This document shows, one piece after another, positions 56,708-64,000 of a stretch of DNA of 64,000 nt (the stretch's first letter is position 1; the number at the start of each line of letters is the position of its first letter). This DNA is from Betaproteobacteria bacterium (GTDB taxonomy: Bacteria > Pseudomonadota > Gammaproteobacteria > Burkholderiales > SG8-39): NCBI GenBank assembly GCA_016195915.1, contig JACPYS010000031.1, positions 37,502-101,501 of the forward strand. Direction: 5' to 3'. Both the position numbers and the translations under genes were made by a program. A model generated the notes under the pieces. The model ran no database searches and was not told where the DNA came from. It was given only the letters and a program-made list of their open reading frames with translations.

Positions 56708-57724
56708 ATGGTCGATTCACAGGCACTCGAGCAGCTCCTCAATCGCGGGCTGATGAACCAGTGGTACCCGGTGCTGCCCAGCTGGGCGGTGGCGGGCGCG
56801 CCGATCGGCATCACGCGGCTTTCCGAGAACCTCGTGCTGTGGCGCGACGAGAACGGCGCCGCGCACGCGATCGAGGATCGCTGCCCGCACCGTGGCGCGC
56901 GCCTGTCGCTGGGCTGGAATCTCGGCGACCGGCTCGCCTGCTGGTATCACGGCATTGAAGTCGACGGCACGGGAACGGTGCGCAAGGTGCCGGCTGTGCA
57001 TCCCTGTCCGCTCGAAGGCCGGCGCGCCGTGAAAAGCTATCCGGTCAAGGAGACGCGCGGCGCCATCTTCGTGTATTTCGGCGATGCGCTGCATGCGGAG
57101 CCCTGCGCGCTCGAACTGCCCGAACAGCTCGCGAGCGACGAGTACGGCGCGATCCTCTGCTTCGCGAAGTGGAAGTGCAACTACCGCTACGCCATCGACA
57201 ACGTCATGGACCCGATGCATGGCGCCTACCTTCACGCCATGTCGCATTCGATGGCCTCGGGTGACAAGACCGCGAACATGCAGCTGCGTAAGACGCCGAC
57301 GGGGCTGATCTTCGAAAAAACCAACCAGCGCGACGTCAATTTCGACTGGACCGAATTCGGCGATACCGGCGCAATGTGGCTGCGGCTGGAGATTCCATAC
57401 CGCGCCAGCGCCGGACCAGGAGGCAACTTCGGCATTGCCGGATTCGTGACGCCGGTGGACGAGGCGCACTGCATGGTTTTCTTCTGGCGCACGCGCAAGT
57501 GCACGGGCTGGGTGCGCGACGTGTGGCAGTTCATGTACCGCAGCAAGCTCGAGGGCCTGCATTGGGCGGTGCTCGAGCAGGACCGGGTCGTGCTGGAAAA
57601 CATGGCACCGAATGCGCGCTCACGCGAGTTTCTGTATCAACACGATACCGGACTCGCCCGGTTGCGACGCATCCTCGAAAAAAAGGCCGAAGCCCAGCTC
57701 GAAGCGCTGCAGAAGGCGGCCTGA
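56708..57724 (+). CDS. Rieske oxygenase alpha subunit
   Basis: A 338-residue terminal oxygenase. Rieske cluster ligands Cys59 and His61 (CPHRGA) and Cys78 and His81 (CWYHGI). Mononuclear iron: His171 and His176 (MHGAYLHAM) with bridging Asp168. The chain is short (typical alpha of alpha-beta systems about 450), like vanillate demethylase or phthalate dioxygenase-like alpha-only enzymes. No beta subunit follows. Reactions: O-demethylation, hydroxylation or dihydroxylation. Electron donors are encoded at 50235 and 62652. Confidence 0.9.
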   Translation: MVDSQALEQLLNRGLMNQWYPVLPSWAVAGAPIGITRLSENLVLWRDENGAAHAIEDRCPHRGARLSLGWNLGDRLACWYHGIEVDGTGTVRKVPAVHPCPLEGRRAVKSYPVKETRGAIFVYFGDALHAEPCALELPEQLASDEYGAILCFAKWKCNYRYAIDNVMDPMHGAYLHAMSHSMASGDKTANMQLRKTPTGLIFEKTNQRDVNFDWTEFGDTGAMWLRLEIPYRASAGPGGNFGIAGFVTPVDEAHCMVFFWRTRKCTGWVRDVWQFMYRSKLEGLHWAVLEQDRVVLENMAPNARSREFLYQHDTGLARLRRILEKKAEAQLEALQKAA

Positions 57725-57737
57725 GCGCATCCCGGCC

Positions 57738-58544
57738 ATGGCCAGCGCGCTCTCATTCCGCCTCGAAGACCGAGTCGCGGTGGTGACCGGCGGCTCCTCG
57801 GGAATCGGGCTTGCCACCGCGCGTCTGCTGCTGCGGGCCGGCGCTCGGGTCGCGGTCTGCGGTCGCGACCGCACGCGGCTCGACGCGGCGCAAGGCGCTC
57901 TCGCGGCAGAGGCGGGTACTGATCGGCTGCTCGCGCACCGCTGCGACGTGCTCGACGCGGACGAAGTCGGGAATTTCGCCGACGCGGTGGCGGCGCGATT
58001 CGGCGCCGCGGACATCCTTGTCAACAACGCGGGTGAAGGGCGCGTGTCCACTTTTGCCGATACCACCGACGAAGCATGGCGCGCCGAGCTTGACCTGAAA
58101 TTCTTCAGCGTGATCCGGCCGACGCGCGCTTTCCTGCCTCAACTCGAACGCTCGGCCGCGGGATCGATTGTCTGCGTCAATTCCCTGCTCGCCCGCCAGC
58201 CCGAACAACACATGGTGGCAACATCGGCTGCGCGCGCCGGTGTGTTGAATCTCGTGCGCTCGCTCGGCACCGAACTGGCGCCGAAGCGGGTGCGAGTGAA
58301 TGCGGTGCTCATCGGTCTCGTGGACTCGGGTCAATGGCGCCGCCGCTTCCAGGCCCAGGCTGCGGCGGGCGAATCCTGGGAGGCGTGGAGCGCGGGGCTT
58401 GCCAAGGGTAAAGGCATTCCGCTTGGCCGCCTGGGGCAGCCGCAGGAGGCCGCGCACGCAATCCTTTTCCTTGCTTCACCGCTCGCTTCCTATACGACCG
58501 GCACGTTCATCGACGTTTCAGGGGGGCTTTCCCGCCATGTCTGA
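57738..58544 (+). CDS. SDR-fold protein lacking the YxxxK pair
   Basis: A 268-residue SDR. Cofactor loop VTGGSSGIGLATARL and LVNNAGEG are normal, the Ser is at VCVNSL, but the YxxxK catalytic region, aligned to the SDR at 53329 (YVASK), reads TSAAR: Tyr is Thr, Lys is Arg. So oxidoreductase chemistry of the usual kind is not expected; it may be a dehydratase or isomerase-like SDR or bind a ligand. ATG 57738 is 13 bases after the oxygenase stop. Confidence 0.82.
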   Translation: MASALSFRLEDRVAVVTGGSSGIGLATARLLLRAGARVAVCGRDRTRLDAAQGALAAEAGTDRLLAHRCDVLDADEVGNFADAVAARFGAADILVNNAGEGRVSTFADTTDEAWRAELDLKFFSVIRPTRAFLPQLERSAAGSIVCVNSLLARQPEQHMVATSAARAGVLNLVRSLGTELAPKRVRVNAVLIGLVDSGQWRRRFQAQAAAGESWEAWSAGLAKGKGIPLGRLGQPQEAAHAILFLASPLASYTTGTFIDVSGGLSRHV

Positions 58545-60255
58545 TCGCACGCCGCGAATTACCGTGGGCGAGCTTGTCGCCGCATTCCTCGAACGATGCG
58601 GCGTGCGCGCCGCGTTCGGCGTGATCTCGATCCACAACATGCCGATCCTCGATGCCTTCGGACGCCGCGCCGCGGCCGCCCAGGCCGACGGCCAGCCGGC
58701 GCCCATCCGCTTTGTGCCCGCGCGAAGCGAGCCCGGAGCGGTGAACATGGCCGATGCCTGCGCTCGCGTAGCCGGTGGAATCGGCGTGGCAGTGACCAGC
58801 ACCGGCACCGCCGCGGGCAATGCCTGCGGCGCGATGGTCGAAGCGCTCACCGCTGGCACTCCGCTCGTGCACCTCACCGGGCAGATCGAGGTGCCCTACC
58901 TCGATCGTGGCCTCGCCTACATCCACGAAGCGACCGACCAGCTCGAAATGCTGCGCGCGGTCTCCAAAGTTGCATTTCGCGTGCGCAGTCCCGAAACGGC
59001 GCTTGGTACCCTGCGCGAGGCGGTCCGCGTCGCACTGACTGCGCCGCGCGGGCCGGTGAGCGTCGAAATTCCGATCGACATCCAGGCCGCGGAGATCGCG
59101 CGCCCGGAATCGCTCGAGCCCGCCTCGGTCGCAGTGCCGCAACCGCGAGGGGAAGAGCTGGATGCACTCGCCGAGCGCCTCGCGCGCTCGAAACGGCCCC
59201 TGCTCTGGCTGGGCGGCGGCGCGCGCCACGCGACCGATGCGGTCCTGCGCCTCATCGATCTCGGGTTTGGCGTCGTCACCAGCGTCCAGGGGCGCGGCGT
59301 GGTAGCGGAGGACCACCCGATGTCGCTGGGCGCATTCAACCTGCATGAGCCGGTGGAAAAGTTCTATGCAAGCTGCGACGCGATGCTCGTCGCAGGCTCA
59401 CGCCTGCGCAGCAATGAAACCCTGACATACAAGCTCAAGCTGCCGCACCCGCTCTACCGCGTCGATGCCGACCCCCAGCAGCAGGGACGCTGCTACAGCG
59501 ATGATCTGTTCGTCGCAGGCGACAGCGCGGCGGCGCTCTCCGGGCTGGCCGAGCGGCTGAAGGGTCGCCTCAAGCCCGATCCCGCGTTCGCGCGCGATCT
59601 TGCTGCCGCGCGCGATGCGGCCGAGAAGCTGGTACGCGCAGGCCTTGGACCCTATGAGCGCTTGCTCGCGGAACTGCAGCAGGCTGCCGGGCGCGATTAC
59701 GTCTGGGTGCGCGACGTTACAGTTTCGAACAGCACCTGGGGTAACCGGAGCCTGCGCATCTTTGGCCCGCGCGACGGCGTGCACGCGCTGGGCGGCGGTA
59801 TCGGGCAGGGGGTGCAGATGGCCATAGGCGCTGCGATCGCCGAGGCGATCCCCGCGGGCGCTTCGCCCGCGGCCCGCGGCCGCAAGACACTGTGCCTGGT
59901 CGGCGACGGCGGGCTGCAGGTGAACATCGGCGAGCTGGCGACGCTGGTGCAGGAGAAGGCCGATGTCACGGTGATTCTCATGAACGATGGCGGCTACGGG
60001 GTCATACGCAACATCCAGGACGCCTGCTACGGCGGCCGGCGCTACTACTCCGATCTGCACACGCCCGATTTCGGCACGCTGGCGTGCTCGCTCGCGTTGC
60101 CGCACCACCGCGTCCGCGATCTCGCGCACGTCGGTGACGCGCTGCGGGACGCGTTCGCGCAGCGCGGTCCGATGCTTATCGAGATCGACATGACGGCCAT
60201 CGGACCGTTTGCCAAGCAGTTCGCCGGGCCCCCGGTGCGCAAGGTGGCGGCATGA
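58537..60255 (+). CDS. ThDP-dependent enzyme, acetolactate-synthase/decarboxylase type
   Basis: A 572-residue ThDP enzyme of the acetolactate synthase/benzoylformate decarboxylase family. PYR domain 1-180, central domain 195-330, PP domain 360-560 with the ThDP/Mg motif GDGGLQVN plus MNDGGYG. The Glu of the PYR domain is probably in the VPARSEPGAVNMAD region. Which 2-oxo acid it decarboxylates or joins is not clear. Its ATG overlaps the SDR stop (ATG 58537, TGA 58542), and its stop overlaps the ALDH start. Confidence 0.85.
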   Translation: MSDRTPRITVGELVAAFLERCGVRAAFGVISIHNMPILDAFGRRAAAAQADGQPAPIRFVPARSEPGAVNMADACARVAGGIGVAVTSTGTAAGNACGAMVEALTAGTPLVHLTGQIEVPYLDRGLAYIHEATDQLEMLRAVSKVAFRVRSPETALGTLREAVRVALTAPRGPVSVEIPIDIQAAEIARPESLEPASVAVPQPRGEELDALAERLARSKRPLLWLGGGARHATDAVLRLIDLGFGVVTSVQGRGVVAEDHPMSLGAFNLHEPVEKFYASCDAMLVAGSRLRSNETLTYKLKLPHPLYRVDADPQQQGRCYSDDLFVAGDSAAALSGLAERLKGRLKPDPAFARDLAAARDAAEKLVRAGLGPYERLLAELQQAAGRDYVWVRDVTVSNSTWGNRSLRIFGPRDGVHALGGGIGQGVQMAIGAAIAEAIPAGASPAARGRKTLCLVGDGGLQVNIGELATLVQEKADVTVILMNDGGYGVIRNIQDACYGGRRYYSDLHTPDFGTLACSLALPHHRVRDLAHVGDALRDAFAQRGPMLIEIDMTAIGPFAKQFAGPPVRKVAA

Positions 60256-61718
60256 CGCCGAAGCCAATCTGCGTCGGAGGCGAATGGCGCCGCGGAGGCG
60301 GCGACGTGTACGCCTCGCGCTATCCGGCCGACGACAGCGTCAATGCCGAACTTGCCGCCGCGAACGTCGCCGACGTCGAGGAGGCGATCGAGGCCGCCGA
60401 TGCCGCGCGGCGCCGGCCCGATTGGTCCGGCCTCAAGCCGCATGAGCGCGCCGGGGTGCTCTACCGGATCAGCTCCCTGATCCGCGAGCGCGCGGAAGAG
60501 CTCGCCCAGCTGCAGCGGCGCGACAACGGCAAACCGATCAGCGAGACGCGTGCGCTGGTTGCGAGCGCGGCGGGCACGTTCCAGTTCTTTGCCGCTGCTT
60601 GCGAGACGCTCGAGGAAACCATCACGCCCGCACGCGGAGACTACCTCAGCATGAGCGTGCACGAGCCGATGGGCGTCATCGCCGCGATCACGCCGTGGAA
60701 TTCGCCGATCGCGAGCGAGGCGCAAAAACTGGCCCCGGCGCTTGCCGCGGGAAACGCCGTGATCGTGAAACCCGCCGAAGTCACGCCGCTCGCGGCGCTC
60801 GAACTCGGTCGCATTTGCGAGCAGGCTGGCGTGCCGAAAGGCGTTGTCAGCGTGCTGCCCGGCAAAGGCTCGGTGATCGGCGATGCGATCGTGAAGCATC
60901 CTTTGGTGAAGAAAGTATCGTTCACCGGCGGCACCATGACGGGACGCGCGCTCGCACAGCTTGCGGCGAAGAAGCTCATGCCGGTAACGCTGGAACTCGG
61001 CGGCAAGTCCCCGACCATCGTTTTCGAGGACGCCGATCTCGATCACGCGGTGCACGGCGTGCTGTTCGGCATCTTCAGCTCATCGGGCGAATCCTGCATC
61101 GCAGGCTCGCGCCTGTTCGTGCACGAATCGATTCGTACGCCATTCCTCGAGCGGCTGGTGGCGAAGGCGAACGCGCTCCGGGTGGGCGACCCGGAAGATC
61201 CGCGCACCCAGATGGGCCCGCTCATCACGGCGAAGCATCGCGAGTCGATCGAGAACTACGTGCAGCTCGGGCTCGATGAGGGCGGCAGACTTCTTGCGGG
61301 CGGAGAGCGTCCGCGAGGAGATCTCTTCGATCGCGGCTGGTTCTACAAGCCTACGGTTCTTACCGGGCTCGCCAACGACGCGCGCATCTGCCAGGAAGAG
61401 ATCTTCGGCCCGGTGCTGGTCGCCTCGCCGTTCCGCGACGAGGCGGCGTTGCTTGAGCAGGCGAACGACAGCGTGTTCGGCCTCGCCGCCGGAATCTGGA
61501 CGCGCGACTACAAACGCGCGTGGCGGGTTGCGCGCGCGCTCGAAGTCGGCACTGTGTGGATCAACACCTACAAACAGCTCTCGATCTCAACCCCTTTCAG
61601 CGGAATCAAGGACAGCGGGGTGGGCATCGAGAAAGGCCGGCTCGGCATCCTGCAATACAAGCATCAGAAGAGCGTGTACCTGGGGCTGAACGAAGCGCCG
61701 CTCCCGTGGGCGGATTGA
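60252..61718 (+). CDS. Aldehyde dehydrogenase
   Basis: A 488-residue NAD(P) aldehyde dehydrogenase with all key residues: Asn150 (TPWNSP), Lys173 (VKPAEVTP), Glu248 (LELGGKSP) and Cys282 (SSGESCIAGSR). It converts an aldehyde to the acid. Directly after a ThDP enzyme that could decarboxylate a 2-oxo acid to an aldehyde, the pair would run 2-oxo acid to aldehyde to acid (inference). ATG 60252 is in an ATGA overlap. Confidence 0.9.
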   Translation: MTPKPICVGGEWRRGGGDVYASRYPADDSVNAELAAANVADVEEAIEAADAARRRPDWSGLKPHERAGVLYRISSLIRERAEELAQLQRRDNGKPISETRALVASAAGTFQFFAAACETLEETITPARGDYLSMSVHEPMGVIAAITPWNSPIASEAQKLAPALAAGNAVIVKPAEVTPLAALELGRICEQAGVPKGVVSVLPGKGSVIGDAIVKHPLVKKVSFTGGTMTGRALAQLAAKKLMPVTLELGGKSPTIVFEDADLDHAVHGVLFGIFSSSGESCIAGSRLFVHESIRTPFLERLVAKANALRVGDPEDPRTQMGPLITAKHRESIENYVQLGLDEGGRLLAGGERPRGDLFDRGWFYKPTVLTGLANDARICQEEIFGPVLVASPFRDEAALLEQANDSVFGLAAGIWTRDYKRAWRVARALEVGTVWINTYKQLSISTPFSGIKDSGVGIEKGRLGILQYKHQKSVYLGLNEAPLPWAD

Positions 61719-61752
61719 CCACGAACATCAGGACCGTCCTGCGAGGCATTGA

Positions 61753-62655
61753 ATGAGCATTCTCGGCATTGATCGCATTACCTACGGCGTCGCGGATGTT
61801 GCGAGCTGCCGAAAGTTCTTTCTCGATTGGGGCCTGAAGCTCGTGCGCGAATCGGGCGATGCGCTCGAGTTCGAGACACTGAACGGCTGCGAGGTGTTCG
61901 TGCGCGCAAAGGAAGACCCTGCGCTCCCGCGGGCGATCGAACCGGGATCGACGCTGCGCGAAGTCACCTGGGGTGTGCAGACTGAACGAGACCTCGCGCA
62001 CGTCCGGATCGTGCTCGGTGGCATGAACGGGACGGACCCGAATGGCCTCGGTATTGCGTTCCGGGTATCGAAGAAACGCACGCTCGACGTGAAGGGCGTG
62101 CCGATCAACGCCTGGGGGCAGCCCGGGCGCGGCGTGAACCGGCGCAGTACGTTTTACGAGCGCGCCGAGCCGATCGAAGTGGGACACGTCGTTTTCTTTA
62201 CCTACTGTCTCGCCGAGCTCGAGCGCTTCTACGTCGAGAAGCTCGGGTTTTGCGTCTCCGACCGTTATCCGGGACGCGGTGTGTTCCTGCGTTGCGGTGC
62301 CGAAGGCGGCCACCACGATCTTTTTCTGCTGCAGCCGCCCGCGCCGAAGCGCGGCCTCAATCATGTGGCTTACGTCGTACGAGATATCCACGAGGTGTTC
62401 GGCGGCGGGCTGCACATCAGCCGCTGCGGCTGGGAGACCGAAATCGGACCTGGACGCCACCCGATCTCCTCGGCGTATTTCTGGTATGTGAAGAATCCCG
62501 CGGGCGCACTCGCCGAGTACTACACCGACGAGGATCAGCTCGACGGCAACTGGCAGCCGCGAGAATTTCAGCAGGCGCCGGAAGTGTTCGCCGAGTGGGC
62601 GGTCGTCGGCGGCATCGACGGCAACACCCGGCGCGCAAGAGCCGCTCCGAAGTGA
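61753..62655 (+). CDS. VOC-family extradiol-type dioxygenase
   Basis: A 300-residue two-domain vicinal-oxygen-chelate protein with the layout of type I extradiol dioxygenases. Metal ligands in domain 2: His145 (EVGHVVFFT), His204 (GLNHVAYVV) and Glu255 (ALAEYYTDE), and a His188 (GHHDL) near the active site. So meta-cleavage of a catechol-like substrate is plausible. ATG 61753. Its stop overlaps the reductase GTG (GTGA). With the Rieske enzyme it could form hydroxylation plus ring cleavage. Confidence 0.82.
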   Translation: MSILGIDRITYGVADVASCRKFFLDWGLKLVRESGDALEFETLNGCEVFVRAKEDPALPRAIEPGSTLREVTWGVQTERDLAHVRIVLGGMNGTDPNGLGIAFRVSKKRTLDVKGVPINAWGQPGRGVNRRSTFYERAEPIEVGHVVFFTYCLAELERFYVEKLGFCVSDRYPGRGVFLRCGAEGGHHDLFLLQPPAPKRGLNHVAYVVRDIHEVFGGGLHISRCGWETEIGPGRHPISSAYFWYVKNPAGALAEYYTDEDQLDGNWQPREFQQAPEVFAEWAVVGGIDGNTRRARAAPK

Positions 62656-63863
62656 ATCCGCGCACGATCGTCGTGGTGGGCGCCGGCCAGGCCGGCGGCT
62701 GGGTGGCGAAGACCCTGCGCGCCGCGAATTTTTCGGGCTGCATCGTCCTCATCGGAGAGGAAATGCACCCGCCGCACGAACGCCCGCCACTGTCGAAAGC
62801 GGTGCTGGCGGGGGAGGCCGAAGCCGCGAGCACGTATCTATTCAAGGGCGACGAATTCGTGAAGCTCGAGCTCGATTTCCGGCCCGGCACGCGCGCCGTC
62901 ACGATCGATCGCGCCGCGAAGCGCGTCGTGCTCGCAGGCGACGAGGCGATCGCCTACGACAAGCTCTTCCTTTGCACCGGCGGCGCTGCGCGACGGCTCG
63001 CAGTCCCCGGCGGTGACGGCCCGCGCGTGCACTATCTACGCACGATCGCCGATTCGCTCGCCATCGGCTCGCGCCTTTCCGAGATCCGCCATCTCGTCGT
63101 CATCGGCGGGGGCTGGATCGGCCTCGAAGTGGCCGCCGCCGCGCGCATGCGCAAGCTCAGCGTGACGCTCATCGAGGGGCTGTCGAGGCTGTGCGAGCGT
63201 TCGGTGCCGCCGGAAGTTTCCGCGCATCTTCTCGCGTTGCACCGGCGCAACGGCGTCGAAATCGTTCTCGAAGAGGGCGTGAAGGCGATCGACGACGGCG
63301 AGCGCGTGGCAGTGGAACTGGCGAGCGGACGGCGCGTGCAGGGCGGTGCGGTGGTGGCGGGAATCGGGCTGGCGCCGAATGTCGCGCTGGCACAAGCCGC
63401 GGGAATCGCAGTCGATAACGGTATCGTGGTGGACGACCAGGGACGCACTTCCGATCCGGACATCTTCGCGGCGGGCGATGTGGCCAATGCGCCGCTTGCC
63501 TGCCTCGGGCGTCGGGTACGACTCGAATCCTGGGCGAACGCTCAGAACCAGGCGATTGTCGCGGCCCAAGCGGCGCTCGGCGGCGATGCGCGCTACGACG
63601 AACTGCCCTGGTTCTGGTCCGATCAGTACGACATGAACCTGCAGATTCTCGGTCTGCCCGCGCGCTGGCCCGCGCCGGTCGTGCGCGGTGAGCCGGCGGG
63701 CGGAAGTTTCAGCCTGTTCTTTCTCGATGACGGGCGCATCGCCTCGGTGGTGTCGGTCAACGCGCCGCGCGATTTGCGCGCCGTGAAAAAGCTCATCCAG
63801 ACCCGCAAGCCGGTGCGCGCCGAGGATCTGGCCGATCCGCGCATCCAGTTGCAGCGGCTTTAG
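62652..63863 (+). CDS. FAD-dependent ferredoxin reductase
   Basis: A 403-residue reductase like those of ring-hydroxylating dioxygenases and of rubredoxin reductases. FAD motif VVVGAGQAGG, NAD motif VVIGGGWIGLE, and FAD end block DIFAAGDVAN with a C-terminal ARWPAPVVRG domain. It should transfer electrons from NAD(P)H to the ferredoxin at 50235, completing the three-component oxygenase. GTG 62652 overlaps the VOC gene. Last gene of the operon. Confidence 0.9.
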   Translation: MNPRTIVVVGAGQAGGWVAKTLRAANFSGCIVLIGEEMHPPHERPPLSKAVLAGEAEAASTYLFKGDEFVKLELDFRPGTRAVTIDRAAKRVVLAGDEAIAYDKLFLCTGGAARRLAVPGGDGPRVHYLRTIADSLAIGSRLSEIRHLVVIGGGWIGLEVAAAARMRKLSVTLIEGLSRLCERSVPPEVSAHLLALHRRNGVEIVLEEGVKAIDDGERVAVELASGRRVQGGAVVAGIGLAPNVALAQAAGIAVDNGIVVDDQGRTSDPDIFAAGDVANAPLACLGRRVRLESWANAQNQAIVAAQAALGGDARYDELPWFWSDQYDMNLQILGLPARWPAPVVRGEPAGGSFSLFFLDDGRIASVVSVNAPRDLRAVKKLIQTRKPVRAEDLADPRIQLQRL

Positions 63864-63880
63864 CCCGTCTTTCTCAACTG

Positions 63881-63927
63881 AGCACCGACACTGTTGCTAA
63901 GTAGTTGATTCTGCGTGGCACGGTGCT
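63881..63927 (+). terminator. Possible weak terminator after the Rieske operon
   Basis: Arms AGCACCG (63881-63887) and CGGTGCT (63921-63927) lie 33 bases apart, 18 bases after the reductase stop. The loop is long and there is no T-run, so this is a weak candidate only. Confidence 0.25.
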
Positions 63928-63938
63928 GAAGGTCTCCA

Positions 63939-64000
63939 CTACACGGTGGCGGGCTCCGCGGTGGCTTCTCGAACTTGCTTGGCGGTGATTTTCGGCGGCG
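63939..64000 (-). CDS. Possible C-terminus of a gene cut by the window edge
   Basis: On the minus strand a frame from the right edge ends PPKITAKQVREATAEPATV and TAG at 63939-63941. About 20 residues are too few for assignment. It may be a gene convergent with the Rieske operon or a random open frame. Confidence 0.25.
   Translation of the reverse strand, partial: PPKITAKQVREATAEPATV

Larger units (their letters stand above)
50235..63863 (+). other. Fifteen-gene Rieske oxygenase catabolic operon
   Basis: All genes from 50235 to 63863 are on the plus strand, with gaps of 2-57 bases or overlaps (TGATG 53329, ATGA 55492, 58537, 60252, GTGA 62652). In order: ferredoxin, ABC ATPase, binding protein, permease, SDR, cupin, hydrolase, IclR, recombinase-like HTH, Rieske alpha, SDR, ThDP enzyme, ALDH, VOC dioxygenase, FAD reductase. 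Importer, oxygenase and lower-pathway enzymes are complete in one unit. No Rieske beta subunit is present. Confidence 0.8.

Noticed and set aside
1..64000. CRISPR array, prophage, plasmid or chromosome origin
   Set aside because: No regularly spaced repeats, phage structural genes, DnaA boxes or replication genes were found.

Overview
The window is GC-rich bacterial DNA with dense coding. The gene families present suggest a betaproteobacterium of the Burkholderiales type: several orphan Bug/TctC-type binding proteins, a fused indolepyruvate:ferredoxin oxidoreductase, TRAP transporters, Kup, and many genes for aromatic and organic-acid catabolism. This taxonomic guess rests on gene content only. 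No rRNA, tRNA or CRISPR array was found.

Layout. 1-3753 is accessory DNA: a VapBC-like PIN toxin/antitoxin pair, a solo truncated copy of the antitoxin with a palindromic operator, hypothetical genes, and fossils of a CcdA-like antitoxin and a second PIN toxin. 3754-7927 holds a membrane GGDEF protein, a C39-like lipoprotein peptidase with TPRs, a DUF2817 protein and an HpcH/HpaI aldolase. 8064-16551 is one operon: TRAP transporter (SBP, small and large permease), indolepyruvate:ferredoxin oxidoreductase broken by one in-frame stop, FAD-linked oxidase, alpha/beta hydrolase. Kup follows. 18567-23843 (minus) has protocatechuate 3,4-dioxygenase pcaHG and a muconate-cycloisomerase-like enzyme, plus the truncated tail of a second pcaG, an ABC-type binding protein and an M20 peptidase with an in-frame stop. 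23909-30956 has a DUF2237 protein and an acyl-CoA operon (CoA transferase, enoyl-CoA hydratase, acyl-CoA ligase, TAXI and TctC binding proteins, acyl-CoA dehydrogenase). 30980-31850 is a small toxin-antitoxin-like cassette next to the tail of a lost hsp20. 31974-35760 (minus) has Hsp20, a short GlgC-like protein, two small proteins and a NarL-type two-component system. 35888-39959 has maleylacetate reductase, two TctC-type proteins and RidA. 40042-42550 has an aminotransferase and a TrpB-like enzyme. 42629-50001 (minus) joins gentisate 1,2-dioxygenase, a CoxL-like molybdenum hydroxylase that lacks its N-terminus, a GST and a ribose-type ABC importer.

The best candidate for an undescribed system is 50235-63863: fifteen plus-strand genes in one tight array behind a near-consensus sigma70 promoter. 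It has all parts of a three-component Rieske oxygenase (ferredoxin first, alpha subunit in the middle, FAD reductase last), a NitT/TauT-type importer, its own IclR regulator, a recombinase-like HTH small protein, two SDRs (one lacking the YxxxK pair), a cupin, a hydrolase, a ThDP enzyme, an aldehyde dehydrogenase and an extradiol-type VOC dioxygenase. It looks like uptake plus complete breakdown of one aromatic or cyclic compound whose identity I cannot read from the sequence.

A second theme is gene decay: in-frame stops at 13898 and 20190, a frameshifted signal peptide near 27865, a gene-fusion junction near 44890, several 3' gene tails without their bodies, and a repeat element that supplies the start codon of the acyl-CoA dehydrogenase. 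Many starts are ATGA, GTGA or TGATG overlaps, showing translational coupling across the catabolic operons.
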